A stretch of DNA of 25,000 nt from Tubiluchus corallicola (taxonomy: Eukaryota; Priapulida; Priapulimorpha; Priapulimorphida; Tubiluchidae). Location: contig JAQGDQ010000886.1 in NCBI GenBank assembly GCA_030141605.1, positions 1 through 25,000 of the forward strand. Direction: 5' to 3'. Both the position numbers and the translations under genes were made by a program. Shown one piece after another: positions 1 through 10,149 of this stretch (the stretch's first letter is position 1; the number at the start of each line of letters is the position of its first letter). The notes under the pieces were generated by a model. That model worked only from the letters and a program-made list of their open reading frames with translations, was not told the origin of the DNA and made no database searches.

Positions 1-34
1 TTTCTAGATAATTTAGAATATTAGGACAATCTTA

Positions 35-714
35 TAGATTTAGATATTTATATTTTACACGCGTTTATATGCGTATGAAGATTTTACACAAAATGATTTG
101 AGAATAATAACGGAAATAAATAAACAAATAAATTGTTGTGGAACTTATACACAAATATGCCTGCCTGAATGTTGTTAATATCACAAATATTTAAAAATCC
201 CACTTGTTTAAAAAATGGACAGCTTACTCTCTAAAAAGGACAAACACATTGACTTTAACAGTTTAGCTACATGTTTCTGCAATTTGTGCATTACTTCGCC
301 AATAGAAAGCAACAACAAATCTACGTTGGATGTTTTGCTAGTTGACGTAAGAAACATAATATCGCATCGTACTTTTACACTGTTGTATATTATGTGAACT
401 TGTTGTAATAAACACACCTGCTGGTTGCTCACCTATTCATATTAAACTACGAAATGTGATAATGCAACAATGCAGCCAGCTACCGTTTCATTTCGGTTTT
501 ATTTTCTTGCATAAATAAAAGCACGTGCCCATTGTTTCACAGTGCAGTATTACACGACAATGCATGTCAAACAATCATGCAGTGTAACAAAAAAGAAACT
601 CTGTTGATAAATACAGGATAGTAGTCCTATAGCTGCTGTTACTGACCACAATTATAGCATTTTCGTATTTAATAAACACAATTATTATAAACCTACACGT
701 TTGATTTCCTAATT
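35..714 (+). repeat. Block A, first copy of 680 bp direct repeat
   Basis: It is about 99% identical to 1734-2412. A diverged, inverted counterpart lies at about 13060-13660 in the intron of the right receptor. It contains a 60-codon open frame (215-397) that is conserved only between the two young copies and is broken in the diverged one. Confidence 0.9.
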
Positions 715-716
715 TC

Positions 717-1736
717 CTTACCTTGTTTACCTAAACTTGGAAAATTACTTGCAGATAAAGCACCGTTCACACTAACTGTAGAAAAATACCATTCACACTA
801 GCAGGTTGAAGCCTCCCCTCACTACTTGGCATTGTACTACGTTTACATCATCGTAGGCAGAGTACGCATACTATTATGTGTACAGAAATCCAAGCCACTT
901 TTCTCCAATAATTTACTGATCGTCAACACCTGATTTTTCAAATCTCTTAGTTCATAACTGAAAACGTTGATGTCCAGCTGCTGAGGAGCCATAACTGACA
1001 ATCTGCTGATGTTTACAGTTGCAAACGTTACCAATTTGTTAAATGCATTCTTGTCAATAAATTCATATAATCTAAAACATTCTCGATTAATTTGTATTAG
1101 AAAATGTGTGGTTTTAGTAGCTTCATTGATTCTTTGTGACAGGCGTGCTTGCTTTCGCTCTAATCTAGTTTTCTAAACAGTTAGTCTAAATACATTACTT
1201 TCTCCAGTGCTCTTGCCAGTTAATTCTGTTGTGATTTTATTTTGGAATCAATAATTATTCGCTAAAAGAATAATAATAATAATTAAAACGATTAATAATC
1301 GAAATAAAAAAGAGATGATTCATTTTATTTGGAAGAGAACTCACTCAGCTTCTCCAACACATTTAATAGGCTTATGAGGACGTCTCTGACAACTCCAGTT
1401 TTTATAAATATGTATTATATCTATATATATTATTCATATTATATATATATATGTGTGTGTATTTGTAACATATTATAAATATGCTATTGTAAATATGTGA
1501 ATTAATAATCAATGAAAATGTGAGCTATAATATTAACTCTGTATCTGATTAAGAGAAGTTTGGCTTATTTAGCTTAGATGATTATTGACTTGTACTTCCG
1601 AGACAGGTGTGATTCTGTGAATAGGCTGAAGCTAATTCAAAGCTTTCTAGCGACGTCCGCGAGCAGTTGATAGTCTGGTACCTGGTCAGTTGAGTGACCA
1701 GCAAGCGTTGAACTGAACAGTTTTTCTTATGAGTAG
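717..1736 (+). repeat. Block B, first copy of 1,020 bp dispersed direct repeat
   Basis: It is the same length as 5083-6102 and differs at only three positions that I could find (near 1028, 1140 and 1527). It carries, on the minus strand, the N-terminal piece of a LINE ORF1 relic (1172-843), an AT-rich stretch and a TA/TG microsatellite (about 1418-1463). Its 3' partner, the rest of ORF1, is absent here and present beside the other copy, so this is probably the derived copy. Confidence 0.92.
843..1172 (-). pseudogene. Copied N-terminal fragment of the LINE ORF1 relic (in block B)
   Basis: It is the same 330-base open piece as 5538-5209, with one Thr-to-Ser change and one silent change. The downstream part of ORF1 is missing because block B ends at 717, so this copy cannot encode a complete product. 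It lies inside the GPCR intron on the opposite strand. Confidence 0.7.
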
Positions 1737-2412
1737 ATTTAGATATTTATATTTTACACGCGTTTATATGCGTATGAAGATTTTACACAAAATGATTTGA
1801 GAATAATAACGGAAATAAATAAACAAATAAATTGTTGTGGAACTTATACACAAATATGCCTGCCTGGATGTTGTTAATATCACAAATATTTAAAAATCCC
1901 ACTTGTTTAAAAAAATGGACAGCTTACTCTCTAAAAAGGACAAACACATTGACTTTAACAGTTTAGCTACATGTTTCTGCAATTTGTGCATTACTTCTCC
2001 AATAGAAAGCAACAACAAATCTACGTTGGATGTTTTGCTAGTTGACGTAAGAAACATAATATCGCATCGTACTTTTACACTGTTGTATATTATGTGAACT
2101 TGTTGTAATAAACACACCTGCTGGTTGCTCACCTATTCATATTAAACTACGAAATGTGATAATGCAACAATGCAGCCAGCTACCGTTTCATTTCGGTTTT
2201 ATTTTCTTGCATAAATAAAAGCACGTGCCCATTGTTTCACGGTGCAGTATTACACGACAATGCATGTCAAACAATCATGCAGTGTAACAAAAAAGAAACT
2301 GTTGATAAATACAGGATAGTAGTCCTATAGCTGCTGTTACTGACCACAATTATAGCATTTTCGTATTTAATAAACACAATTATTATAAACCTACACGTTT
2401 GATTTCCTAATT
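1734..2412 (+). repeat. Block A', second copy of 680 bp direct repeat
   Basis: It differs from 35-714 by about three substitutions, one extra A in a poly-A run and a two-base CT deletion. It joins block B at a shared TAG (1734-1736). Its right flank is the ancestral one that leads to the GPCR exon. Confidence 0.9.
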
Positions 2413-2522
2413 AACTCATCTATTTCAGACGCTAAAACAGTACATTTTGCTGTCAGTAATTGCTGTGTTAGTTATTCAATTGCATAACACAGAAAATATG
2501 CCTATTCATGTTCTTTTTTCAG

Positions 2523-3699
2523 ATTGTGGTGTGTTCTCTGGACGATGCACTATCGCAAGTATCACAGTGTTACAAAATGTATCATATCCATAATCCTTAT
2601 CTGGGTTCTGTCTTTGGTAATCTGGGTTCCGCCATTTATTGCCGACAGAAGGAAGTGGTCGCAGCCAAATATTTGCATTTGGGAGCCGAGTAAAAACCAA
2701 GAATTTATTTTGTTTGTGGGAATTGTCGGTCATTATATCCCACTTATCATTATAGTTGGCGCTTATGTGAGGATACTCATGTTTATGAGATCACGAGCAA
2801 AGATCCAGCAGTCTGGTCATGTCCATATGCCCGGTAAGAGCTCCATAGCAAACTATGATCGATTTGGAAATAGAATCAAACTTCAAACAACAGCATCAAC
2901 CTCTATGTCAAGAAAACAAGTTGAAGGTTCGGAAAAACTAGAAACTATCAGAAGTGAGTCACCTCCTAGTTCAAACTCGTCAACTATCGAAGATAAAAAA
3001 GACCTTAACAGGGTCATATCTTTGAACGACAAAACAATAGAAATGGAAGAGCATGACAACGAAGCCGCTAAAGGAAGAAAAGAAGACATCGAAAAGAAAG
3101 AAAATAAGGGGTTAAAGGAGTCGAAAGCTCACAAAAGCGACGAAAAAACTACCACAGAAGACGTTTCCTCAGAAAAAACACAATCAGAACAAGCAGAAAA
3201 ACCCTGCGATGGTACAAAATCAAAGTCGGACAGGAGTGGTGGCCAAGTGCAAAAGAAGACAGAAACTGACGTAACTGTTGCCAAAGTCTCTTCAAGCAAG
3301 AATCTTCGAAAGAACAATAATAGAGCAAGAGAGGTCAACTTTTTGACGAATGAAAGCCTATTTCCACCAGGTCAATCTACGAGCGAGAGCACTACGATAT
3401 CTCACTCCACACAGGTCCGTTTCGTTCTGGGCAGCTCGAATAAACACAACATCAAGAAAGTAAGGAGGTCTTTGTCCACGTTGGCTTACATTGCCACCTC
3501 ATTTTTGATTTGTTGGGCGCCCTTCTATATAGTGTTTGACATCAGCGCCTGGAAGCCAGATCTCGTGCCACCTCGTCTGTATACTTTCTTTTTCTGGTCG
3601 TCTTACTTGAATTCCGCACTTAACCCGTTTCTGTACAATTTGTCAAATAATGAGTTTCGCCAGGCTTTCAAGAAAGTGTTTCGCTTTGGACGACAATAA
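2523..3699 (+). CDS. Amine-type rhodopsin-class GPCR, left copy, exon 2 (TM4 to C-terminus; exon 1 outside window)
   Basis: This is the last coding exon of a class A G-protein-coupled receptor at the plasma membrane. It follows a polypyrimidine tract and acceptor (ttcttttttcag, ending at 2522) and encodes 391 residues after completing a split codon. The first residues (LWCVLW) follow the DR of the DRY box by analogy with the right copy. TM4 is followed by an extracellular loop with the conserved Cys (NICIWEP), then TM5 with its Pro, a third intracellular loop of about 225 charged, Ser/Thr-rich residues, TM6 with FLICWAPF (the FxxCWxP switch), TM7 with W7.40, Y7.43 and NPFLY, and a short helix-8 tail. 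Long third loop and short tail are typical of muscarinic and histamine-like amine receptors. No stop or frameshift is present, so the exon looks functional. Exon 1 should lie left of the window; the ligand is unknown. Confidence 0.9.
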
Positions 3700-4130
3700 A
3701 CATTATGTAATTTTGCAATTCAGACTGGTGGCTGTAGAAGCCACATGTAAAGTTGTTTTAAACGTTAAATCGGTTGTGTCTACACTTTGACTGTTAGAAT
3801 GAGCAAATCAATTACTTCTATGTCTTAAGTGAAAACAAGACTGGTACTGTATATAAAAACAAGAGATTTATACATGTTAATATGTTCCTGTTTCAGAGTT
3901 CCATTTTGATCGTTCTTCATTATTACAGTGATTGTTGTATGTTGCTTCAAACCGAATGTTTATTTGTCATTCCCTTATGTCTGACACTTTGACGAATATT
4001 ATAAATTCTACTGAGTGTACCAAAATGTTAATGCAAAGCGAAATTTTAAATACAATCAACACTTGTGTGGAGACTAATTGATGCCTATATCATAATTAGC
4101 ACTAATCTACGTCTAATATTAAGCTTTAAG
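3700..4130 (+). repeat. 3' flank of left GPCR, homologous in inverse to 10150-10675
   Basis: Shared strings such as gaaaacaagact, ttatacatgt, gttgcttcaaa and ggagactaatt recur in the same order on the minus strand of 10675-10150. This shows that the duplication ran past the end of the gene. The stretch probably includes the 3' UTR; I see no clear canonical poly-A signal close to the stop codon. Confidence 0.75.
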
Positions 4131-4401
4131 CCTTAAAATTAAAACGTAACGAAGTTTTCGATATGGTGCCGAAATTAGTGCACCTGCATTTGGTCTTATG
4201 TAATTTTTTTATTATGCTTTGATTTTTTTGGCTCTTTGTCTCTCCAGAGGGGCACCTGTGATGTAATAGTGATGCAGAATGTTGCACCCTAAAGGTCTAT
4301 TTTCGGGTCGGTTGATGAGTGGAGATAAGTGGTAAGCTCTGGAAAATACGGTATGGGTTAAATTACTATAGTGAATTGATTACCTACTATGCATTATATT
4401 T
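4131..4401. other. Non-coding stretch, nothing recognised
   Basis: AT-rich sequence between the end of the duplicated flank and the (ATT)n array. I see no coding frame or known repeat. Confidence 0.5.
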
Positions 4402-4566
<165 letters not shown>

Positions 4567-4711
4567 GTAATTTATTCGCATCTGAAATCGATACAGCACA
4601 TGTACAATGATGTTAGTAGACAACAAGTGTACAAGCTCATAAAATGATTTCTTGACAGTGCGTTTTACATTGTAATTAAAGTGCAAAGTGCAACCACATT
4701 TCAATCTTAAG

Positions 4712-5538
4712 TTAAATATCTATCATTAATAAAATACAACAATTTCGGTATAAGTATCTTACTTGAATTTTGTATTTTTTTAAGCCTTCGACTGTCGATT
4801 TCATAATATAACATTCATCCAAGTGAATACCAGTTTCAGCTAAATAGCTTTCCAGGTCTTCTTTGCTTGTGTCAGGCTGAAGCCTACTTACGAAGAAATC
4901 AACAGATCTTTTTTCAGCTGCTTTTCTAAAACTTTTAGTCCACCAATAGTTTTCTTTGATCCAGTGATCTTTGAGATTTTCCGTTTTTTCACATTTTCCA
5001 CTAATGTCCATTTTTCAGTGTTAGTTTCACTGGCATAACTTTAACCGTGACCTTGCATCGCTTTAGTAACAGTAGGTGCTGACTTACCTTGTTTACCTAA
5101 ACTTGGAAAATTACTTGCAGATAAAGCACCGTTCACACTAACTGTAGAAAAATACCATTCACACTAGCAGGTTGAAGCCTCCCCTCACTACTTGGCATTG
5201 TACTACGTTTACATCATCGTAGGCAGAGTACGCATACTATTATGTGTACAGAAATCCAAGCCACTTTTCTCCAATAATTTACTGATCGTCAACACCTGAT
5301 TTTTCAAATCTCTTAGTTCATAACTGAAAACGTTGATGTCCAGCTGCTGAGGAGCCATAACTGACAATCTGCTGATGTTTACAGTTGCAAACGTAACCAA
5401 TTTGTTAAATGCATTCTTGTCAATAAATTCATATAATCTAAAACATTCTCGATTAATTTGTATTAGAAAATGTGTGGTTTTAGTAGCTTCATTGATTCTT
5501 TGTGTCAGGCGTGCTTGCTTTCGCTCTAATCTAGTTTT
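4712..5538 (-). pseudogene. Decayed LINE ORF1 (nucleic-acid-binding protein) remnant
   Basis: Read on the minus strand there are successive open pieces in different frames. The first is 5538-5209 (109 residues, including NISRLSVMAPQQLD and a coiled-coil-like ELRDLKNQVLTISK). Next comes a linker containing NFPSLGKQGKSAPTV, then a piece with TEKWTLVENVKKRK and ITGSKKTIGGLK, then RSVDFFVSRLQPD and KEDLESYLAETG (about 4920-4770). This order (helical N-terminus, Pro/Ser linker, Trp-Val-basic patch, GSKK, FVSRL fold) is that of ORF1 proteins of Jockey/CR1/L2-type non-LTR elements. At least two frameshifts, one probably from a short internal duplication (SVNG repeated, about 5130-5165), and stops break it. 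No ORF2 follows to the left. The element must have inserted on the minus strand and decayed. The family assignment rests on motif patterns only. Confidence 0.65.
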
Positions 5539-6102
5539 CTAAACAGTTAGTCTAAATACATTACTTTCTCCAGTGCTCTTGCCAGTTAATTCTGTTGTGA
5601 TTTTATTTTGGAATCAATAATTATTCGCTAAAAGAATAATAATAATAATTAAAACGATTAATAATCGAAATAAAAAAGAGATGATTCATTTTATTTGGAA
5701 GAGAACTCACTCAGCTTCTCCAACACATTTAATAGGCTTATGAGGACGTCTCTGACAACTCCAGTTTTTATAAATATGTATTATATCTATATATATTATT
5801 CATATTATATATATATATGTGTGTGTATTTGTAACATATTATAAATATGCTATTGTAAATATGTGAATTAATAATCAATGAAAATGTGAGCTATAATATG
5901 AACTCTGTATCTGATTAAGAGAAGTTTGGCTTATTTAGCTTAGATGATTATTGACTTGTACTTCCGAGACAGGTGTGATTCTGTGAATAGGCTGAAGCTA
6001 ATTCAAAGCTTTCTAGCGACGTCCGCGAGCAGTTGATAGTCTGGTACCTGGTCAGTTGAGTGACCAGCAAGCGTTGAACTGAACAGTTTTTCTTATGAGT
6101 AG
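5083..6102 (+). repeat. Block B', second copy of 1,020 bp dispersed direct repeat
   Basis: It is nearly identical to 717-1736. On the minus strand the LINE ORF1 relic continues past the left boundary into 5082-4712, so this copy keeps its natural context and is the likely donor. Homology stops on the right at GAGTAG, ending at 6102. Confidence 0.92.
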
Positions 6103-7060
6103 CCAGCTGACGAGGAACGGTTAACGAGGGCCAGTAGTCGAGCCACTGGTGATAGGATAGTGACACCCTAGGACGCTGTCCTAGTGACAGTTGAAGGTAG
6201 CGAAGCACTCGAAGAAGTTGAGGTGCTCAGATGGCTAAGGAACCGAATCGCTCGGAAGTCGAGATGCTAAGATAGCCAGCCATCAGCTGTATCATGTCAC
6301 AGGACCTAGCGTTTTCATTCGACAGACAGACGGGGCTTTTTGGTCGATGTCAAGCAGATGACGAGGTGTGGACTCACTGTCGCACGTTCTAAAGGTAGGA
6401 GCTAAACTTTCTATTGCTATCAGCGTAGATGACGTCTGCGTAGTTGGATCAAGCCAATCACTGAGGCACAGATAACAGCTCATATTAGGAACCAGACTTG
6501 GCCAATTACTGGATCTTATAGATTGGCCAGTTCCAGAGTTAAGTAATTTTTACTTATAGTATTTCCTTTGTAATGCACGGAAGATTGTATCTGATTATTT
6601 GTAGTTGTGTACTTCGTTAAATGCAGCTTAAAGTAGCAGTTGTTAAGAAATTGATTTGTAATCTGGATGAAGCCAGTTGTACGGCGTATCTTCATTAATC
6701 CACTGTTATATTATATTTCGAACCGAGCTGGATTTTAACTGTTTACTGATGTTTTGAAATTCCGAATTCTGTTTGAATAATAAATTATATTTACAACTGT
6801 TAATGAAAGCGTTAGCGTTAACTATAATCGAGAGTCCTCTTAAAGACTATAGCAATTCCGTAAATGCTCTATCTGTTTTACGAACCGGGCACGAAACATC
6901 CTCACACTGAAAAGGTTTATTGTGGAGCCTATCTAGAAAGCTAGAGAGATAAAGATCTACTTCACAGCGCGTATTTCGTGGTTCAAGTTCGATCTGGGAT
7001 TCGTCATTACCGGATCGACGAAGCCTAAGCTCTCGTAGTCGGGGATTAATTAATTGATTA
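6103..7060. other. Unassigned GC-richer intergenic patch with a 40 bp imperfect tandem
   Basis: Base composition between 6103 and about 6520 is clearly less AT-rich than its surroundings. Two related words (gaagttgaggtgctcag at 6214 and gaagtcgagatgctaag at 6254) repeat with a 40-base spacing, and a short palindrome (ctaggac/gtcctag) lies near 6170. Open frames on both strands are short and cross the end of block B', so I do not call a gene. It could be part of an unrecognised repeat. Confidence 0.4.
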
Positions 7061-7358
7061 ATTGCCTAATTAGCAGCCAGTACTACCATTGCATAGCAAT
7101 TCTGAACTGGTTCTTTCATCTAATAATTTTTCTATTTTCTCCTTCTTTCCCTGCAAATTGTTTATTACCTCCCTGTTGTGAAATTTAATAATGCAAACAG
7201 GAATTTTAAACAGGTTTCTAGTGTTAGTGAATAGATGTGCTTGCTTGTACGTGCAGTGTGACATTGACGGGTATGTGTCCTTGAATCTGTTTACAACTGC
7301 AAAAGAAATGCTTATTTGCGCTGGTATATTGCAATAGTATAAAGCTGCAGTATTATAA

Positions 7359-7809
7359 ATTCATAGCTTTTGCAAATCGTTAAAGCAGGCAGAACTCGCA
7401 ATTTTACCCCACCTTTTTCGATATATTATATTGATTTTGGTTGCTGTAATTGTTTTAATTGCTTTGTTTGCTTGTTGTGTCAAAAAGCTTTTTTGCAAAA
7501 CAAGAAACCAAGAGAAAAATGCAGTTTCAGCACTGAGCTGATAAAGATATTTTATCCCTTTACAATTTCGTCAACAGATGTTTGACGCCAGAAAATTTGC
7601 CAGTCGTTGAGTCACAAATTCTGTCAGATGATCAATTTCAAGACACTGCTAGTTTTCAGGAGTCAGACAATGGGCTCAAGTTTACTGAAATCATAGAGGA
7701 TAAGCGAACTAGACCCAATAACCTACAAAGTGGTGAACTTGGCATGACTAAATATATAAAAAACAAAGGCACTACGTTTAGGCATCTAAAACCGGTGCCA
7801 AACCGGTGA
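7359..7809 (+). pseudogene. Possible frameshifted C-terminal exon of a membrane protein
   Basis: Two open frames adjoin. Frame one (7359-7541, 60 codons) contains a convincing transmembrane helix at its residues 22-41 (YIILILVAVIVLIALFACCV) followed by a basic stop-transfer, KKLFCKTRNQEK. Frame two, shifted by one base (open from 7537 to the TGA at 7807-7809), reads as an acidic, Ser/Asp/Gln-rich tail of about 90 residues (PENLPVVESQILSDDQFQD). A single-base shift near 7537 would make one helix plus cytoplasmic tail. That suggests either a pseudogene, an assembly indel, or chance plus a missed intron; the stretch tcatag before 7366 could act as an acceptor. I do not recognise the protein family, and no upstream exon was found. 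Confidence 0.3.
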
Positions 7810-8647
7810 AACCAGAGCAGTCATATGTTATTGGCGCCCATGAGGTGACAGGCTTTCTTTCCCCCGAAGAAAGCTATTACTGCTTGTCTTCCTTCTTTGA
7901 TGCTAATGCGGGATAAATGCTGTGAGTCTATTAGAAAAGATAAAGAAGAAGCCGTTTCTTTGTCTTTCATCTCGCAAAAAGGTTACTGAAAAAGAGCCGC
8001 TTTCTATTTTTGCAACGCATTAAAGATGCATCTGATGCGCTTCCCTGTAAATTACGCAAGGCTTACCCGAAGCCAAACGTGCAACTTATTCATCTTATCC
8101 AAATGCTACCGGAGGCTTCACTGTATAGTGTATACTGAAGAAGACATAGATTTGTCTAGTCGGGTCACAGCTCTTATTGCCCAATAGGACGTTAAGACTG
8201 ATGTAGACGTACAATGAACAGATCATCACGTTTCATCATATCCTTAAGCACCCACCCCTTTAACTAATCAGTCATGCCATTTCATTTATCACACATATAT
8301 GAAAATTTCTGCGTCTTAAACTGAAATCATTTGGGAGGGATGCTTTGCAGTAAGACATTTGGTAATTTTTTCATAGTCAGCTTCTTTAATAGACTTTTTG
8401 TGTCAGTAGACATGTACATGCATGCTCTTGTGTCGTGCAGTTTCTGATTTTTTTGACTTGCTAATAATTTAGATGCCTGCAAGTAAACAATGAATTAAAG
8501 TCATTACCGAGGTTGTTATCAGACAGCACCAATAATTGCCTTTGTCATCTTATTAAGGTCTCTTATTATTGTGTTATCTTCATCTAAGGATTTATTGCAA
8601 GTTTTAGTGTTTAGAGATTTGATTGACTAGACATAGTCTAAGCGAAA
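7810..8647. other. Non-coding stretch, nothing recognised
   Basis: Only short broken frames on either strand. The first 250 bases have a slightly coding-like composition (for example FLSPEESYYCL around 7850) and could be further decay of the preceding exon. Confidence 0.4.
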
Positions 8648-9246
8648 ATGGCTGACAAGAGAAATACAGGAAACTCTAGCTTTAGAGACAGTGATAATAG
8701 TCAGGCGATTCGTTGATGACAAAACTTCAAGAATCGCCTGAAAAAGTGGCTACAAAAGAAGACTTGGGTCTGATTTTCAAGGTGTCACTACATTGGAATG
8801 TCAAGTAAAAGCTTTGGAGAAGATAACTGTTTAACTTCACGAAAAACATCAGAAAACTCGCAGACTGAACCAGAGGTAATATCTAGGTTACTAAAGCTTG
8901 AACGTTATTCTCATTAGGACAATCTTTAAGCTGTATGGCTTAAAGGAGAAGCGGAACGGAGATACGTTGACAGAGAAATGTGAAGTTTTTCGCGATAAAC
9001 TGGGATATTTGCTTCAATTGAAACAATCTAGACGAAAACCTAAATCTGTCACCGTTAGTCGTCAAATCAATATATTTTAGTCGTCAAATCATGCGTGAAA
9101 TGATAATGAAATCTAAGCAGTCATTCAGCAAAGATAGTGGTATGTACCTGTGTGATGATTTAATAAAACAAGACTATGAGCGTAAGAAGCTGCTGCGACT
9201 TGTGAAGAATGATGCCTACAAGGATGTTAAAAAGAGCGCTTTCTAA
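8648..9246 (+). pseudogene. Decayed LINE ORF1 (L1/transposase-22-like) remnant
   Basis: The remnant starts at ATG 8648 (MADKRNTGNSSFRDSDNSQ) and passes through several frameshifts. It then shows KLERYS, a stop, and IFKLYGLKEKRNGDT with LTEKCEVFRDKLG (about 8890-9010). It ends with an open stretch to the TAA at 9244-9246 that contains MREMIMKSKQSF, MYLCDDLIKQDYERKKLLR and VKNDAYKDVKK. The sequence of a YSRR/DNL-like strand, GL.E..GDT, then MI..K and the D(D/E)LT..Y...K pattern matches the RRM and C-terminal domains of L1-type ORF1 proteins. A duplicated tagtcgtcaaatca (near 9055 and 9079) causes one of the frame changes. No matching ORF2 follows before the (GT)n array. Confidence 0.55.
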
Positions 9247-9352
9247 ATGGTAGGCTGTACATATATAGCTGTACATTAATCTACATGTGGATACCGACGG
9301 CAGCGACAACGAGCAATGATTATGGCGTAACGTGAGTGCTATTACAAAAATT

Positions 9353-9353
<1 letters not shown>

Positions 9354-9409
<56 letters not shown>
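9354..9409. repeat. (GT)n microsatellite
   Basis: Fifty-six bases of near-perfect GT dinucleotide. The Cys/Val and His/Thr open frames across it are artefacts. Confidence 0.97.
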
Positions 9410-10149
9410 TGTATGCATGTGTGGGTGTTTGTGCGTGGGGCACTATACACCAGGTCACGTGTTCACTTTTGTATAATTTACTCTTAGGTCTACATTATAT
9501 GCCAGTTCACGTCATAAGTGAAGCCAAAAGTAGGCCTACAACTTTAAATTAATCCTCGGGGCCTAGTATTTCTAGAAACGGTCACAGTTCTAACTGTCAG
9601 CATTCCATCATATCCGTAATGAGAGTACTTTCCACATAGTTTTCCACAAGAGTATAGAAATATTTCATCCTTGGATATTGGAGGTTATCAAACGTAATGA
9701 TTTTTTGAGTCACAGTTATTGTACTTTACTCGTTGATTACTGACCACACTGTTCTTGATTACTATCGAAATTAGTGATTAATTTGCATTCGCAAGCCATT
9801 AAATTACGATGTTACAAACATAGAACGACAGTTTAATTATTTCCGCTTACAGTATATTTTTGTAGCATTTCACTCGGTCTATTTGTTCCTAAAAGAAGAT
9901 GCGATAAGATAAATAACTATTTTATATTGGTTAAAAACTATGTAACTACAAACTGCAGGAGCTCACGTTATCAAGACGATGACGACTTGATAAAGGCATT
10001 GAATTCTTGAAATTAAAACACTAATAAGATACTCTAACCATATTATTTATTACAATAAATGTTGCCAATTAAATAATTGTCAGCAACACCTTAGTTGTAT
10101 GCATTCACACGATCCAATTTTTTATTATTCAGTAGTAAGTTAAGTCAGC
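9410..10149. other. Non-coding stretch, nothing recognised
   Basis: AT-rich DNA between the (GT)n array and the right arm of the inverted duplication. No coding frame, repeat or RNA gene is recognised. Confidence 0.5.

Larger units (their letters stand above)
1..2522 (+). other. 3' part of the intron of the left GPCR copy, rearranged
   Basis: Everything left of the exon acceptor at 2522 is intronic for the left receptor. Block A (35-714) and block A' (1734-2412) differ by about three substitutions and two short indels. Between them sits block B (717-1736). The left flank of A (1-34) and the right flank of A' (2413-2480, sharing agtacattttgctgtc) both match the inverted intron of the right copy near 13682 and 13010. 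Those two flanks are therefore ancestral, and B plus one copy of A are secondary. No exon 1 equivalent is present, so it lies beyond the left edge. Confidence 0.8.

Noticed and set aside
215-397. A 60-codon open frame starting MDSLLSKKDK, present twice (also at 1903-2097).
   Set aside because: It is conserved only between the two young A copies. The diverged copy in the other intron breaks the frame early, so it is intronic DNA.
717-1736. Block B as a Helitron or other single transposon copy.
   Set aside because: The first copy starts TC but the second does not, the 3' end lacks the CTRR hairpin, and 680 bp of neighbouring DNA was duplicated with it, which a simple transposition does not explain.
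5948-6208. An 86-codon minus-strand open frame.
   Set aside because: It crosses the end of block B', has no recognisable motif, and most of its sequence is not maintained as an open frame in the other B context.
6925-7045. A tRNA-like B-box (aagttcgatctggg) that might mark a SINE or tRNA gene.
   Set aside because: No cloverleaf can be drawn, the A-box match is poor, and there is no poly-A or repeat tail. The match is too weak.
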